Below, in pieces: positions 55,913 to 64,000 of a stretch of 64,000 bases of DNA. A program made the translations under genes and the position numbers. The DNA is taken from positions 48,243-112,242 of the IMG/VR virus record IMGVR_UViG_3300024513_000016; one strand, 5' to 3'. How positions within the stretch are numbered: the first letter of the stretch is position 1; every line of letters begins with the position of its first letter. Under the pieces are notes generated by a model. The model was not told the DNA's origin. It saw only the letters and a list, made by a program, of their open reading frames with translations, and ran no database searches. The stretch comes from a virus.

Positions 55913-57751
55913 CTCAGTGTCAAAAAAGAACATTTGCCAAAGTCTGCTGTTTTCTTTTATTGTTCCAAAATATTGTGATGCCGAATGAATAGCACTAGCA
56001 TCAAAAATCACAAGACGATTATAAACATTTCCAAGAACATCTACAGGTTCAAATGGTGTTCCATCTAAGTGACAATCTCCAGGAATATCTTTCCATGAAG
56101 CATCCCATCCTTCGTCGAAATAAGTTCTTGCTCTTGTTTTTTTGTGAGCATATAATGTAGTCCCACATTGATATGGAGCGTCTGGTGTGAGATATAACAT
56201 CCCTCCCCATTTCTGACTATCACAATGATAAACTAATGGTTCGCCAGACCAAGCAATTTGAAATCTACCATTCATTCCATGTTCTTCCCATTTTGTAATG
56301 GTTTTTCCCATAATCTCTTCAAATCTTTCTTTGAGACCTGGAAATAAAAACTGTTGTTCTGTTCGCCTACCAATAAATCCTCTACCAAATCCACCTTCAA
56401 CATAATCTTGATTTAGTGCAAACTCCCTTACTTGGTCTGGATCATCATAAAAATTATCTACAATCCAAGAAGTTGGTTTTGAATTCACACTCAAGTTAAA
56501 AAAATCTGGTTCTTCTCCCGATGAACTTAAAATATATTCTTTTGCATGATGAGTCCCTTCAATAATTGATTTCATCTTATTGATAATATTTTCATCAACT
56601 AGATCTGGATGTACCCACCAATCTTCAAAATTAGACTTTCCATCAGGTGACAAATCATTCGCCACTAAAATATAACCTTTACTTGTTAGAAATTCTCTTG
56701 ATTTTTCTCGGAAAGATCTTGTGACATCTACATAATAATCATGTTCATAAGTAATCACTGCAAATTTGTATTTGTCAAAAGGAACTCTCAACATACACTC
56801 ATAAGTATTTCTTGCTGGTTCGATATCTAACTGCAGATAATCAATAGTATTTCCTTCAAAGTTTTCTTTTAGTAATTTTTCATAATCAATTGTCAGGGCA
56901 TTGTCATGAAGCAGTTTTGCACTTCTATTATTTCTGTAGTTGTTTATAAACTTCTCATCATACTCAATAGAAACACCAGTCCAACCAAAAGTCTTTTCAA
57001 GTAGTGCAGTATTATTGCCCTTAAATGGGTCGGCACCACCAATCTCAAGGAATGTTCCATTCTTTTTTCCATTGAGCATTGAAAGAATAAACATATCTTG
57101 ATAAACTTGAGAATAGTTTCTCTCAATGATGGATGAGTTATCAAACTTAAATCTTAGTTTTGAGTAATCTTCTTTTGTGTAAGTATGAAATGCTTGAGAT
57201 TCTGGACCTGAACCAAGACGAGTTACATTATCTTCTACTGATCTCTTGTGAGTTTCATCCATTTCATTCCAATAATCATCAACTAAAGAATGAAAAAGTT
57301 TTCTGGATTCCATTCCTCTTCCCCACCACCAAGCAGAAACTGCTTTCTGGAAGATGAGTAGATATTTTCCTTTGAACTCTGGAAGATCTAGTACATCGTC
57401 TATAGTTTGTTGAAGACCTAGATTTGCATATGTGTAAGAATTTTGCCATTCTTGCTTTCTTTCATATAACAAAGAAAGGAAATAATATGCTTCTGGTCTT
57501 TGTGGAAGAAGGTTGAGTGCGTTCTCAAGAAGAACTTTTTCTGTGCCATCTCTTGATCCCTGAGACTTATAACAGAATGATGCTCTTATGAGTGCTTGAT
57601 ATGCAAGATTATCATTTTCTGCTCTTTCTGCTGCCCTCAAATAATAAGTATGAGCAGGAGCAGTATGACCTTCGTTTTCATACCATTTAGCAAGATTATA
57701 GTTCTTTTCTGCGTTTTCAGTATCTAAACTAAATTCAAGTAGTTCATTCAT
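55910..57751 (-). CDS. TPR / FkbM methyltransferase / 2OG-Fe(II) oxygenase-like fusion protein
   Basis: 613 residues, three parts. Residues 1-190: TPR-like helical repeats (NLAKWYENEGHTAPAHTYYL, NLLPQRPEAYYFLSLLYERK). Residues 210-385: an FkbM-type SAM methyltransferase, seen from QVYQDMFILSMLNGKKNGTF, FLEIGGADPFKGNNTALLE (SAM loop), and DYLQLDIEPA. Residues 410-613: an oxygenase-like domain with LVYHCDSQKWGGMLYLTPDA (H-x-D), a distant IHSASQYFG (His) and RLWQ. FkbM enzymes methylate sugar hydroxyls or similar; the oxygenase would hydroxylate a residue or sugar. Substrate unknown; neighbouring fibre genes suggest fibre or capsule modification. Confidence 0.78.
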   Translation of the reverse strand: MNELLEFSLDTENAEKNYNLAKWYENEGHTAPAHTYYLRAAERAENDNLAYQALIRASFCYKSQGSRDGTEKVLLENALNLLPQRPEAYYFLSLLYERKQEWQNSYTYANLGLQQTIDDVLDLPEFKGKYLLIFQKAVSAWWWGRGMESRKLFHSLVDDYWNEMDETHKRSVEDNVTRLGSGPESQAFHTYTKEDYSKLRFKFDNSSIIERNYSQVYQDMFILSMLNGKKNGTFLEIGGADPFKGNNTALLEKTFGWTGVSIEYDEKFINNYRNNRSAKLLHDNALTIDYEKLLKENFEGNTIDYLQLDIEPARNTYECMLRVPFDKYKFAVITYEHDYYVDVTRSFREKSREFLTSKGYILVANDLSPDGKSNFEDWWVHPDLVDENIINKMKSIIEGTHHAKEYILSSSGEEPDFFNLSVNSKPTSWIVDNFYDDPDQVREFALNQDYVEGGFGRGFIGRRTEQQFLFPGLKERFEEIMGKTITKWEEHGMNGRFQIAWSGEPLVYHCDSQKWGGMLYLTPDAPYQCGTTLYAHKKTRARTYFDEGWDASWKDIPGDCHLDGTPFEPVDVLGNVYNRLVIFDASAIHSASQYFGTIKENSRLWQMFFFDTE

Positions 57752-58718
57752 TGATAAAATCCTCCACCAAAGATTGCGAAACTTTTAAAATATATGCGGC
57801 ATTATCCTGTGCGCCAAAGGTAATCAAGAAATCATCTTGGTATGCTGCAAGACCACAACAGAATTCTATTTTCATATTCAAAAATGAAAATAGTTTTGAA
57901 AACTTTTGGGTTTTAAATTCTTTGTCCCAATAAACAAATCTGTGACGATATGTTGCGTTTTTTCTTCCTTGCTCACTATTATATAATTCAGTCTCGTGAA
58001 TTAATGTTAGATATCCATTTTTCCATTTAATAACTTGAGAACCACCTCTCAGGTCATTCATTCCTTCAGTTTTTGAATTAGTTTCAAAAACTTTAGTTTC
58101 TCCGCCATTAGGATCAAACTTCATTAAACATGTTGGATTTGTCCATTTCATTAGATGAAATGGTTTATCCTCAATAGGAGTACAGTTTTTCATACAGTAT
58201 TCATTATCTGGTGGTGGTCCTGGAATACGGTATCTAGATACTTCTTTGACTTCCGAATCTGTAAATTCAAGTTCTGAAAGTTCCATCCTTCCAGTTCCTT
58301 TTGTATCTAAATCTCTCCTTACTCCGCAAATGTAAATACGATCATCCCAGTTAATTAATCTGCAGTCTTCTAAACCAACAAATTCCCATTGTGGTTTATA
58401 TGTATCAAATTTGGAGGTATCTATTTTAGTAGAATAAACTACCTCTAAATTTTCATCAAGTTCCGCAATATAATTTGTGGTCCTTAAGTGCATATCATTC
58501 TCTGGATGAATGTATGACAATGGACCCCAAAGATGTTCAAATCTATTCAATTCTGCATGATAAAGCGTATAGTTGACATTTCTGATATTTACTATTATCT
58601 TGCCGTTTACTACAAGAACTGATGGGTTTGTGAGAGATGGTCCTGATAAATCTTGTGGGTTTATAAGTAATGGTTTTACTTTTCCACCATTTTTGAGAGC
58701 AAATTTTACAAAGTTCAT
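57744..58718 (-). CDS. Beta-propeller glycan-enzyme-like protein (GH43/GH130 type)
   Basis: 324 residues with repeated blade motifs: GLEDCRLINWDDRIYICGVR, MKNCTPIEDKPFHLMKWTN, RGGSQVIKWKNGYLTLIHE, IEFCCGLAAYQDDFLITFGA. The 'EDCR.I......Y.......', 'NC.P' and 'GL....D.....G..D' pattern is that of five-bladed propeller glycosidases and phosphorylases (GH130-like). The end overlaps the start of the fusion gene by 8 bases. Catalytic residues cannot be assigned by eye, so an enzyme role is inferred. Confidence 0.65.
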   Translation of the reverse strand: MNFVKFALKNGGKVKPLLINPQDLSGPSLTNPSVLVVNGKIIVNIRNVNYTLYHAELNRFEHLWGPLSYIHPENDMHLRTTNYIAELDENLEVVYSTKIDTSKFDTYKPQWEFVGLEDCRLINWDDRIYICGVRRDLDTKGTGRMELSELEFTDSEVKEVSRYRIPGPPPDNEYCMKNCTPIEDKPFHLMKWTNPTCLMKFDPNGGETKVFETNSKTEGMNDLRGGSQVIKWKNGYLTLIHETELYNSEQGRKNATYRHRFVYWDKEFKTQKFSKLFSFLNMKIEFCCGLAAYQDDFLITFGAQDNAAYILKVSQSLVEDFINE

Positions 58719-58736
58719 AATAAAATAAAGTAATAA

Positions 58737-59492
58737 TTATTTTTCTTGAGATTGAATTTTTTCCTTGAGAGTATTTATTTGATCTTGTTGATCCTTAATT
58801 GCCTCTATCAACACACCAATTATATTACCATAAGATAAGGTTTTTGTACCATCTGCATCAGTCTCTACAAGTTCTGGAATAACTTCCTCTACCTCTTGTG
58901 CAATCAGACCAAGAGAGGACTTATTGTTTTCTATCCAATCAAATCTAACTCCTTGAAGTCTTTGAACTAGTGCAATAGAGTCTTCAATAGGTCTTATATT
59001 TGTTTTCTTATTTCTATCAGATAGTGAGTTTACAGTAGTTGCGTTTAATGTTCCTGTTGATGGATTAAAATATAGTTTTGTTGTTGATACATTTGCTGCA
59101 GATAAAGAACCTGATGTAGAAGATGTAAAGGTTACATATCTATTTGCGTTCGTTGAAGTATCATCAGTAATAGTAACTCCTGCTGATGCCCAAGTAGAAT
59201 CACCTCTTAAAAATGTTGTCGCATCAGCAGTTCCAGTTGCTAATCTTGCAGTAGGAACAGTTCCAGATGAAAGATTAGAAGCGTTTAAGGTTGTTAAACT
59301 GGCACCAGATCCACTGAATGAAGTTGCAGTAATAATACCAGTGGTGTTTATACTTGCAGTGGAAAGTAATGTCTGTGCTGTTTGTGCAATACCAGAAAGA
59401 ACTTGTCCACTCGGAATAGTAATTCCATAAGTAAATGTAGGAGCACCTGTTCCTGCGTTGTTTATAACCCTATCTACTCTAAGTTCAGACAT
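58737..59492 (-). CDS. Tail fibre tip with S74 intramolecular chaperone
   Basis: 251 residues. MSELRVDRVINNAGTGAPTF and LSTASINTTGIITATSFSG are short fibre repeats; the S74 domain starts near residue 160 with SDRNKKTNIRPIEDSI (Ser and Lys at +5), then GLIAQEVEEVIPELV and a coiled coil (IKDQQDQINTLKEKI). A short relative of the fibre at 506-3550. It follows a 1009-residue tail protein on the same strand. Confidence 0.9.
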   Translation of the reverse strand: MSELRVDRVINNAGTGAPTFTYGITIPSGQVLSGIAQTAQTLLSTASINTTGIITATSFSGSGASLTTLNASNLSSGTVPTARLATGTADATTFLRGDSTWASAGVTITDDTSTNANRYVTFTSSTSGSLSAANVSTTKLYFNPSTGTLNATTVNSLSDRNKKTNIRPIEDSIALVQRLQGVRFDWIENNKSSLGLIAQEVEEVIPELVETDADGTKTLSYGNIIGVLIEAIKDQQDQINTLKEKIQSQEK

Positions 59493-59542
59493 TTTTAGTA
59501 ACTTTTTAGTTATTTATTCTTAAGGATCCTCTGAATGAAGTA

Positions 59543-62500
59543 TTATGCCTGTGCCTCAGTCCAAGATAGTCTTCCAACAACCGTTGCGGCAGTGGTTGTA
59601 CTTAAATTAGTTACCACAATTGTAAGAGTATCTGGACCATCTGGATAAATTTGTTGGTTAGAATTAGTTCCACCGCCACCAAGAACACAGTTACCCAAAT
59701 CACGAACAGTACTCAAATCAATTGAAGTAGTCGTGTTAACAAAGAAACCACCAGTAGTTTCTCCACCAGATACAGTAGTTGAACCACCCGCATAGTTTGC
59801 GATTTGTGCCAAACTAGAGTTTTGAAGACCAGCAGTGTTATTAACAACATTAGTCCAAGCAGTTGTTGATGATGGAGTTCCATTCAACACAGCAGTTACA
59901 AGAATGTTTGAGTTTGCTGATGTAAGAGAAATATCAAGTGCTCTCAAAATTAACTGCATTCTATTAATCAGTTCTCTTGAACCAAGTGCAGCAGCAATAC
60001 CCTGATCTACCGAAGGTGCAACACGAATTGAGAATAGTGCTCTTGATGAAGAAGCAGGAACAGATGTTACTGTTGTTTGTCCATAAGTAAACACCAGCGA
60101 TTTATCATCATCATATCTACCATCCATTATAAAACTTGTACCCCAGTGAGAGATAGTCGGAGCAAAGGATGGATATGCATATTCAACTGTTACTGGTGCA
60201 GTTGCAGAGTATGTAAATGATTGTCCAGATGATGCACCCATAGGTGAAATGGACACCGTTGGGTTTGCAGTTGAAGCAGCATTGGACATTGTAAAGGTTC
60301 CAGATCCAATTGAAGTAATCCAAGTATTATCTGGAATTGCAGTTGCTGCTACTCTCTGACCAACCTGTAAGTTAGTTGTGGATGCTGTGGCAACATTAGA
60401 TCCAGCAGAAATAGTCAGTGCAAGAGATGAGTTTCCTGATTGTGCTCTTGTTACACCAGTTAATGAATTAGTTGTAATACCAGTATAATTGACATACTCA
60501 TACTTTGTGGAATCTCTAATTAAAGCGGTTCCTGATGTTGCAAATCCTGCCGTGCTTGCAATACCAACAGTTGTATCAGAGGCACCAACACTTCCAGTAA
60601 TAATAGTTGTTGGTGGAGCAGCAATTGACTCATATCTTGCTGGCAAGTTACCAGACCTCATATATGCTTCTGTATTAGCATTATTATTTGCTAACTTATG
60701 GCAATAAATTACATCACCCGTAGGTCCACGGAATCCCCAACGAACAAATCCAGCACCATACCAAGAATAGTCAATGTAGAACATTTGCATTCTAGTTAAG
60801 TCAATATTATAACCAGAAGGTCCAGTTCCATCACACTTATCAATATTCCACTGTGATTGTGGAATTTTTACATCTACTGTCTTAGATACAGTTGCATTTG
60901 TAATGTTAGAAGGTCCTCTGTAAGAAGGACTAATTGTAAGAGAAGTATCACTTGCAATATCAAGAACACGGTAAGACATTCCACGAATGACAATATAATC
61001 GCCGGGTCTCAATTGTTTAGAAAATGCAGTTGGGAATGCTGATGCTGTTTGAGTAACTGTGCTTCCACTAGCACTTACACTAACTCTACCTGAAATTTGA
61101 TATGTAGAATTTCTACGAACTGCATAAAGTTGTTGACCATCAAATTCAAAGAACAATCCATTCTGTTGGTCAAATGCACCAAGTCTGTTGGAGAATCCAT
61201 TCCACGCATTTACATTAAGATAATATTGTCCAGTTGCTGCGGTGCTAGGTAATGTGGATGTACAAAGATAAGTAAATGTATTAAATCCAGTAACTGCTGC
61301 TACCGTGAAAGTTCCATTATATCCAGTACCATCAGCACCTGATACTGTAATTGAAACACCAGGAACAACACCAGACATATTAAGTGATTCTTTGGTCTGG
61401 ACAGTGACTGTACTACCCGCTGCTGTTCCAGAAGCAGTTAATGAGTCAATTTGATAAGTTGGTTTTAAGATTGTTCCAGAACTAATCTGAACACCTTTAC
61501 CAGACTGATAACGGAAATATCTTCTTGTTTGACGAATTGCTTGTATATTATTAGAATCTGAGTTAGCACTAAAAATTACACCACCATCAAATGGTCTATG
61601 TAAATATTGCGATTGAGGTCTTACATAAACCGCAGCAGATCCAAATGAAAGACCAGAGGGAACACCAGCAGCAAATGAATAATAAACAAATACTGTTGGA
61701 CTTGTTACGGCAGCAACAAAAAAGTTTCCATTTGGTGGGTTTGTTCCAGTAATACCAGTTACAGCAATTTCATTACCAATAGAAAGACCGTGAGGAACTG
61801 TTGTTGTTACAGTAACAGCATTTCCTGATGTGGTGATACTTGAAGGTGCTGCACCAATTTGAGCGCCAGAATATAAAGATCCTGCAAAAATTTGAGTTTT
61901 GTTTGAATCAAATAATGCAGTAACAGCAGTTGTATTGATTGCTTTTGCAGTATAAGTAATAGTTCCTGATCCACCACCACTTTCAATCACGAAGATACCA
62001 TTCGCAAAAGGAAGTAATGCATCCTGAACGAAAATTGAAGTTCCGTTTGCGGCAAAAGATCCAGAAGATAAAACAACAGTAACAGTTCTAGAACCATTAT
62101 TCATTGTAATGGAACTGATATTCGCTACTGGTGCTTGTGCCTGGAACGCAAATGGACGATTGTTTATCATTGACAAACTTTCCCATTTTGTGGTTTGAGT
62201 TCCGTACTCAAAGTCAGTATCAATCAGTGCTTGTGGTTGAGAAATTCTGAATTTATTAACAGGGTCAGTATATGTTTCTGCTGGTCTAAACGACTCATCA
62301 TATTCATCAATTGTAAATTGAAGTTTATCAGTACTGCTCATAGAAGCAGTATTATAATTCAATACAATTGTAGTGGTATTAGCGTTCGCAGTTCCCGAAG
62401 TAGTATATGAAGTCGCTTTTAAGTTAGGGTCTGAAAAATTATAGATAACCTGATTCGTCGTCACATTCGTGATCAATACCATTCTCTCTCTTGGTATTAC

Positions 62501-62572
62501 ACGAGGAATAACAATAGTTTTTGTTGAGGGTGTAAAGGTATAACCAGTCTCAAGTAATACTTTTCTTGCCAT
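59543..62572 (-). CDS. Large tail fibre-like virion protein (1009 aa)
   Basis: 1009 residues, beta-rich, Thr/Ser/Gly-rich, no Cys clusters. Opens MARKVLLETGYTFTPSTKTI; contains several repeats of the type 'SG....VTT..PHGLSIGNEIAVTGITG' and TVSVSASGSTVTQTASAF, as well as GFVRWGFRGPTGDVIYCHKL. This composition and repeated Ig-like or beta modules are seen in large cyanophage fibre and baseplate structural proteins. Late box at 62616-62623 upstream. Receptor binding is possible, not shown. Confidence 0.8.
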   Translation of the reverse strand: MARKVLLETGYTFTPSTKTIVIPRVIPRERMVLITNVTTNQVIYNFSDPNLKATSYTTSGTANANTTTIVLNYNTASMSSTDKLQFTIDEYDESFRPAETYTDPVNKFRISQPQALIDTDFEYGTQTTKWESLSMINNRPFAFQAQAPVANISSITMNNGSRTVTVVLSSGSFAANGTSIFVQDALLPFANGIFVIESGGGSGTITYTAKAINTTAVTALFDSNKTQIFAGSLYSGAQIGAAPSSITTSGNAVTVTTTVPHGLSIGNEIAVTGITGTNPPNGNFFVAAVTSPTVFVYYSFAAGVPSGLSFGSAAVYVRPQSQYLHRPFDGGVIFSANSDSNNIQAIRQTRRYFRYQSGKGVQISSGTILKPTYQIDSLTASGTAAGSTVTVQTKESLNMSGVVPGVSITVSGADGTGYNGTFTVAAVTGFNTFTYLCTSTLPSTAATGQYYLNVNAWNGFSNRLGAFDQQNGLFFEFDGQQLYAVRRNSTYQISGRVSVSASGSTVTQTASAFPTAFSKQLRPGDYIVIRGMSYRVLDIASDTSLTISPSYRGPSNITNATVSKTVDVKIPQSQWNIDKCDGTGPSGYNIDLTRMQMFYIDYSWYGAGFVRWGFRGPTGDVIYCHKLANNNANTEAYMRSGNLPARYESIAAPPTTIITGSVGASDTTVGIASTAGFATSGTALIRDSTKYEYVNYTGITTNSLTGVTRAQSGNSSLALTISAGSNVATASTTNLQVGQRVAATAIPDNTWITSIGSGTFTMSNAASTANPTVSISPMGASSGQSFTYSATAPVTVEYAYPSFAPTISHWGTSFIMDGRYDDDKSLVFTYGQTTVTSVPASSSRALFSIRVAPSVDQGIAAALGSRELINRMQLILRALDISLTSANSNILVTAVLNGTPSSTTAWTNVVNNTAGLQNSSLAQIANYAGGSTTVSGGETTGGFFVNTTTSIDLSTVRDLGNCVLGGGGTNSNQQIYPDGPDTLTIVVTNLSTTTAATVVGRLSWTEAQA

Positions 62573-62615
62573 TGAAAAAAATCCTCTACTTATGTTTGGA
62601 TGCTTTGCTTTAAGT

Positions 62616-62623
62616 TATTTATA
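62616..62623 (-). promoter_or_regulatory. Late promoter (TATAAATA)
   Basis: Perfect minus-strand late box, 44 bases upstream of the 1009-residue tail gene and overlapping the intergenic space just after the collagen-like fibre stop (62626). Confidence 0.6.
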
Positions 62624-62625
62624 AT

Positions 62626-64000
62626 TTAGAAAAGAATATCCAAAGCATTAAATGGATATCTTCTTGTCGTTGATTTAGTTGTTCCAGCAGTTGTTTTAAT
62701 CATAACTTCACTACCTTCTGGCAGTGCTTCTGTAAATTTAATATTGCCATCATAATCAATTGTATATCCAGATCTTGATGTCAGAAGTGAATTATTAAAA
62801 ACATATTCAGTATTATGAATATATGCAGATTGCATAATCCCATCAACACTAATCAGCAATCTAAATGGATTAGAAACTGCAACAGTTTCATAATTAAATG
62901 TTGGAGTGTATGTATTTTCTCCACCAGCAGGACTAATCTGGTCTAATTCATAAAGATCACCAACAGGAATACCAGTTAACTGAGAACCATCACCCTTGAA
63001 TGATGTTGCAACAACATCATCAAGATTATTCAGGCGATCCATAATGATCGTTGTTCCAGATCCTACTGTAATTGTAGATCCAGTTGCAACATTAATATTC
63101 TTATGAATTGTATATAATGTTGTATTTGCTGGTAGTGTTACACTTGAACTTATGTTTTGATCATCTCCAAAAAATCCAAGTGTTGAAAGTCCACCAACAT
63201 TTGAATTGTTTAATACAGATAAATTATAAGTTACAAGCGTAGATCCATCAAAAGTTAAATTACTTGATCCAGTTGGATTATTAGAACCGTCTTTATAAAC
63301 GACTTGATTTGCAGAACCTGCAACTGGTCCTGTTATTCCTTGAGTACCTTGAGATCCTTCAGTACCTTGTGCTCCAGTAGTACCCTGAGATCCTGTGGTT
63401 CCTTGAGTACCTTGAGATCCTTCAGTACCTTGTGCTCCAGTAGTACCCTGAGATCCTGTGGTTCCTTGAGTACCTGTAGATCCTTGAGTTCCGGTAGTGC
63501 CCTGAGATCCTGTGGTTCCTTGAGAACCTGTAGCACCTTGAGTTCCAGTAGTGCCCTGAGATCCTGTAGTTCCTTGAGTTCCGGTAGTGCCCTGAGTTCC
63601 AGTAGTACCCTGAGATCCTGTGGTTCCTTGAGAACCTGTAGCACCTTGAGTTCCAGTAGTACCCTGAGATCCTGTAGTGCCCTGAGATCCTGTGGTTCCT
63701 TGAGATCCTGTGGTTCCTTGAGTTCCGGTAGTGCCTTGAGATCCTGTAGTACCCTGAGATCCAGTGGATCCTTGAGATCCAGTGGATCCTTGAGATCCTT
63801 CAGTACCTTGTGCTCCAGTAGTACCCTGAGATCCTGTAGTACCTTGTGCTCCAGTAGTACCCTGAGATCCTGTAGTACCTTGTGCTCCAGTAGTACCCTG
63901 AGATCCTGTAGTACCTTGTGCTCCAGTAGTACCCTGAGATCCTGTAGTACCTTGTGCTCCAGTAGTACCCTGAGATCCTGTAGTACCTTGTGCTCCAGTA
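62626..64000 (-). CDS. Collagen-like tail fibre protein, C-terminal part
   Basis: Open to the right edge with no stop in frame, so the start is outside; at least 457 codons. From the edge to about 63337 the product is Gly-X-Y repeats, mostly [12 protein letters not shown]. It then passes through [20 protein letters not shown], a beta region, and a C-terminal block with [20 protein letters not shown] and [13 protein letters not shown]. The reading frame of the repeats was checked at the edge and at 63042. Collagen-like triple helices form phage fibre shafts; the C-terminal part is probably the trimerising tip. An internal ATG at 63042 is not a separate gene. Confidence 0.85.
   Translation of the reverse strand, partial: TGAQGTTGSQGTTGAQGTTGSQGTTGAQGTTGSQGTTGAQGTTGSQGTTGAQGTTGSQGTTGAQGTEGSQGSTGSQGSTGSQGTTGSQGTTGTQGTTGSQGTTGSQGTTGSQGTTGTQGATGSQGTTGSQGTTGTQGTTGTQGTTGSQGTTGTQGATGSQGTTGSQGTTGTQGSTGTQGTTGSQGTTGAQGTEGSQGTQGTTGSQGTTGAQGTEGSQGTQGITGPVAGSANQVVYKDGSNNPTGSSNLTFDGSTLVTYNLSVLNNSNVGGLSTLGFFGDDQNISSSVTLPANTTLYTIHKNINVATGSTITVGSGTTIIMDRLNNLDDVVATSFKGDGSQLTGIPVGDLYELDQISPAGGENTYTPTFNYETVAVSNPFRLLISVDGIMQSAYIHNTEYVFNNSLLTSRSGYTIDYDGNIKFTEALPEGSEVMIKTTAGTTKSTTRRYPFNALDILF
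63337..64000 (-). repeat. Collagen-like tandem repeats (9/18-bp periodic)
   Basis: On the plus strand, units such as TGAGATCCTGTAGTACC and TTGTGCTCCAGTAGTACC alternate with 18-bp period, encoding Gly-X-Y triplets on the minus strand. Near the edge at least six 36-bp double units are almost perfect copies; towards 63337 they diverge (GTE, GST, GTQ). The perfect units suggest ongoing repeat expansion or contraction. Confidence 0.9.

Noticed and set aside
62626-63042. Separate 138-aa gene starting at 63042
   Set aside because: The frame is open upstream and continues into the Gly-X-Y repeats, and no ribosome-binding site precedes the ATG; it is the C-terminus of the fibre.
63333-63644. Leu/Glu/Lys-rich minus-strand open frame
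   Set aside because: Another frame of the collagen-like repeats; the Gly-X-Y frame continues without a stop from 62626 to the edge and explains the periodicity.
63337-64000. CRISPR-like direct repeats
   Set aside because: Units are 18/36 bp without spacers and keep a reading frame; they are coding repeats.

Overview
The window is about 64 kb of a T4-like marine cyanophage genome (a cyanomyovirus of Synechococcus or Prochlorococcus). The evidence is the combination of T4 core genes (gp32, gp33, gp59, gp26, gp48, gp53, gp4, a gp5-like hub, PhoH) with cyanophage metabolic genes: psbD (photosystem II D2), talC transaldolase, gnd (6-phosphogluconate dehydrogenase), thyX and a glutaredoxin. The DNA is AT-rich, genes are packed with ATGA, TGATG or TAATG overlaps, and T4-type late promoters (TATAAATA) lie before several units. 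No cellular, plasmid or prophage features were seen.

Layout. (1) 1-19.8 kb, minus strand: tail fibre and baseplate genes. These are two large fibre proteins (one ending in a self-cleaving S74 chaperone), further virion proteins, a gp5-like OB-fold hub, a gp27-like hub, a LytM (M23) peptidase, a lambda-R-like transglycosylase, gp26 with a small overlapping partner, and a tail-tube-fold protein. (2) 19.9-24.15 kb, plus strand: a short morphogenesis operon behind a late promoter (GIY-YIG endonuclease, gp4, unknown, gp48, gp53, small gene), ended by a two-way terminator. (3) 24.2-29.0 kb, minus: replication and late-transcription genes gp32, a DUF1825-like gene, gp59, gp33, a PD-(D/E)XK exonuclease, phoH, two small zinc-ribbon relatives and thyX. 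(4) 29.0-33.3 kb, minus: small genes, including a unit with a clear sigma70 promoter, two copies of a glutamine-riboswitch-like RNA and tiny peptides, then glutaredoxin, an HNH nuclease and a secreted transglycosylase-like protein. (5) 33.3-37.8 kb, minus: gnd, talC and psbD, with psbD lying between two different homing-endonuclease genes. (6) 37.8-55.8 kb, minus: about 70 tiny genes, nearly all of unknown function, overlapping end to start, with many paralogues and duplicated gene blocks. They are cut into units by a repeated element made of a constant AACTGGCACA-like flank, a variable hairpin and a TATAAT-like box. (7) 55.9-64 kb, minus: a TPR/FkbM-methyltransferase/oxygenase fusion, a beta-propeller glycan-enzyme-like protein, an S74 fibre, a 1009-residue tail protein and a collagen-like fibre running off the right edge.

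How it fits together. Late genes build the baseplate, tail and fibres; gp32/gp59/gp33/PhoH and the exonuclease serve replication and late transcription; PsbD, TalC, Gnd and ThyX keep photosynthesis, pentose phosphate flux and dTMP supply going during infection. The small-gene array is probably early host-takeover cargo. The most unusual items are the riboswitch-like/peptide unit at 29.4-30.04 kb, the repeated terminator-promoter elements with block duplications, the psbD-flanking nucleases, and the three-domain fusion beside a Gly-Thr-Thr-rich collagen-like fibre.
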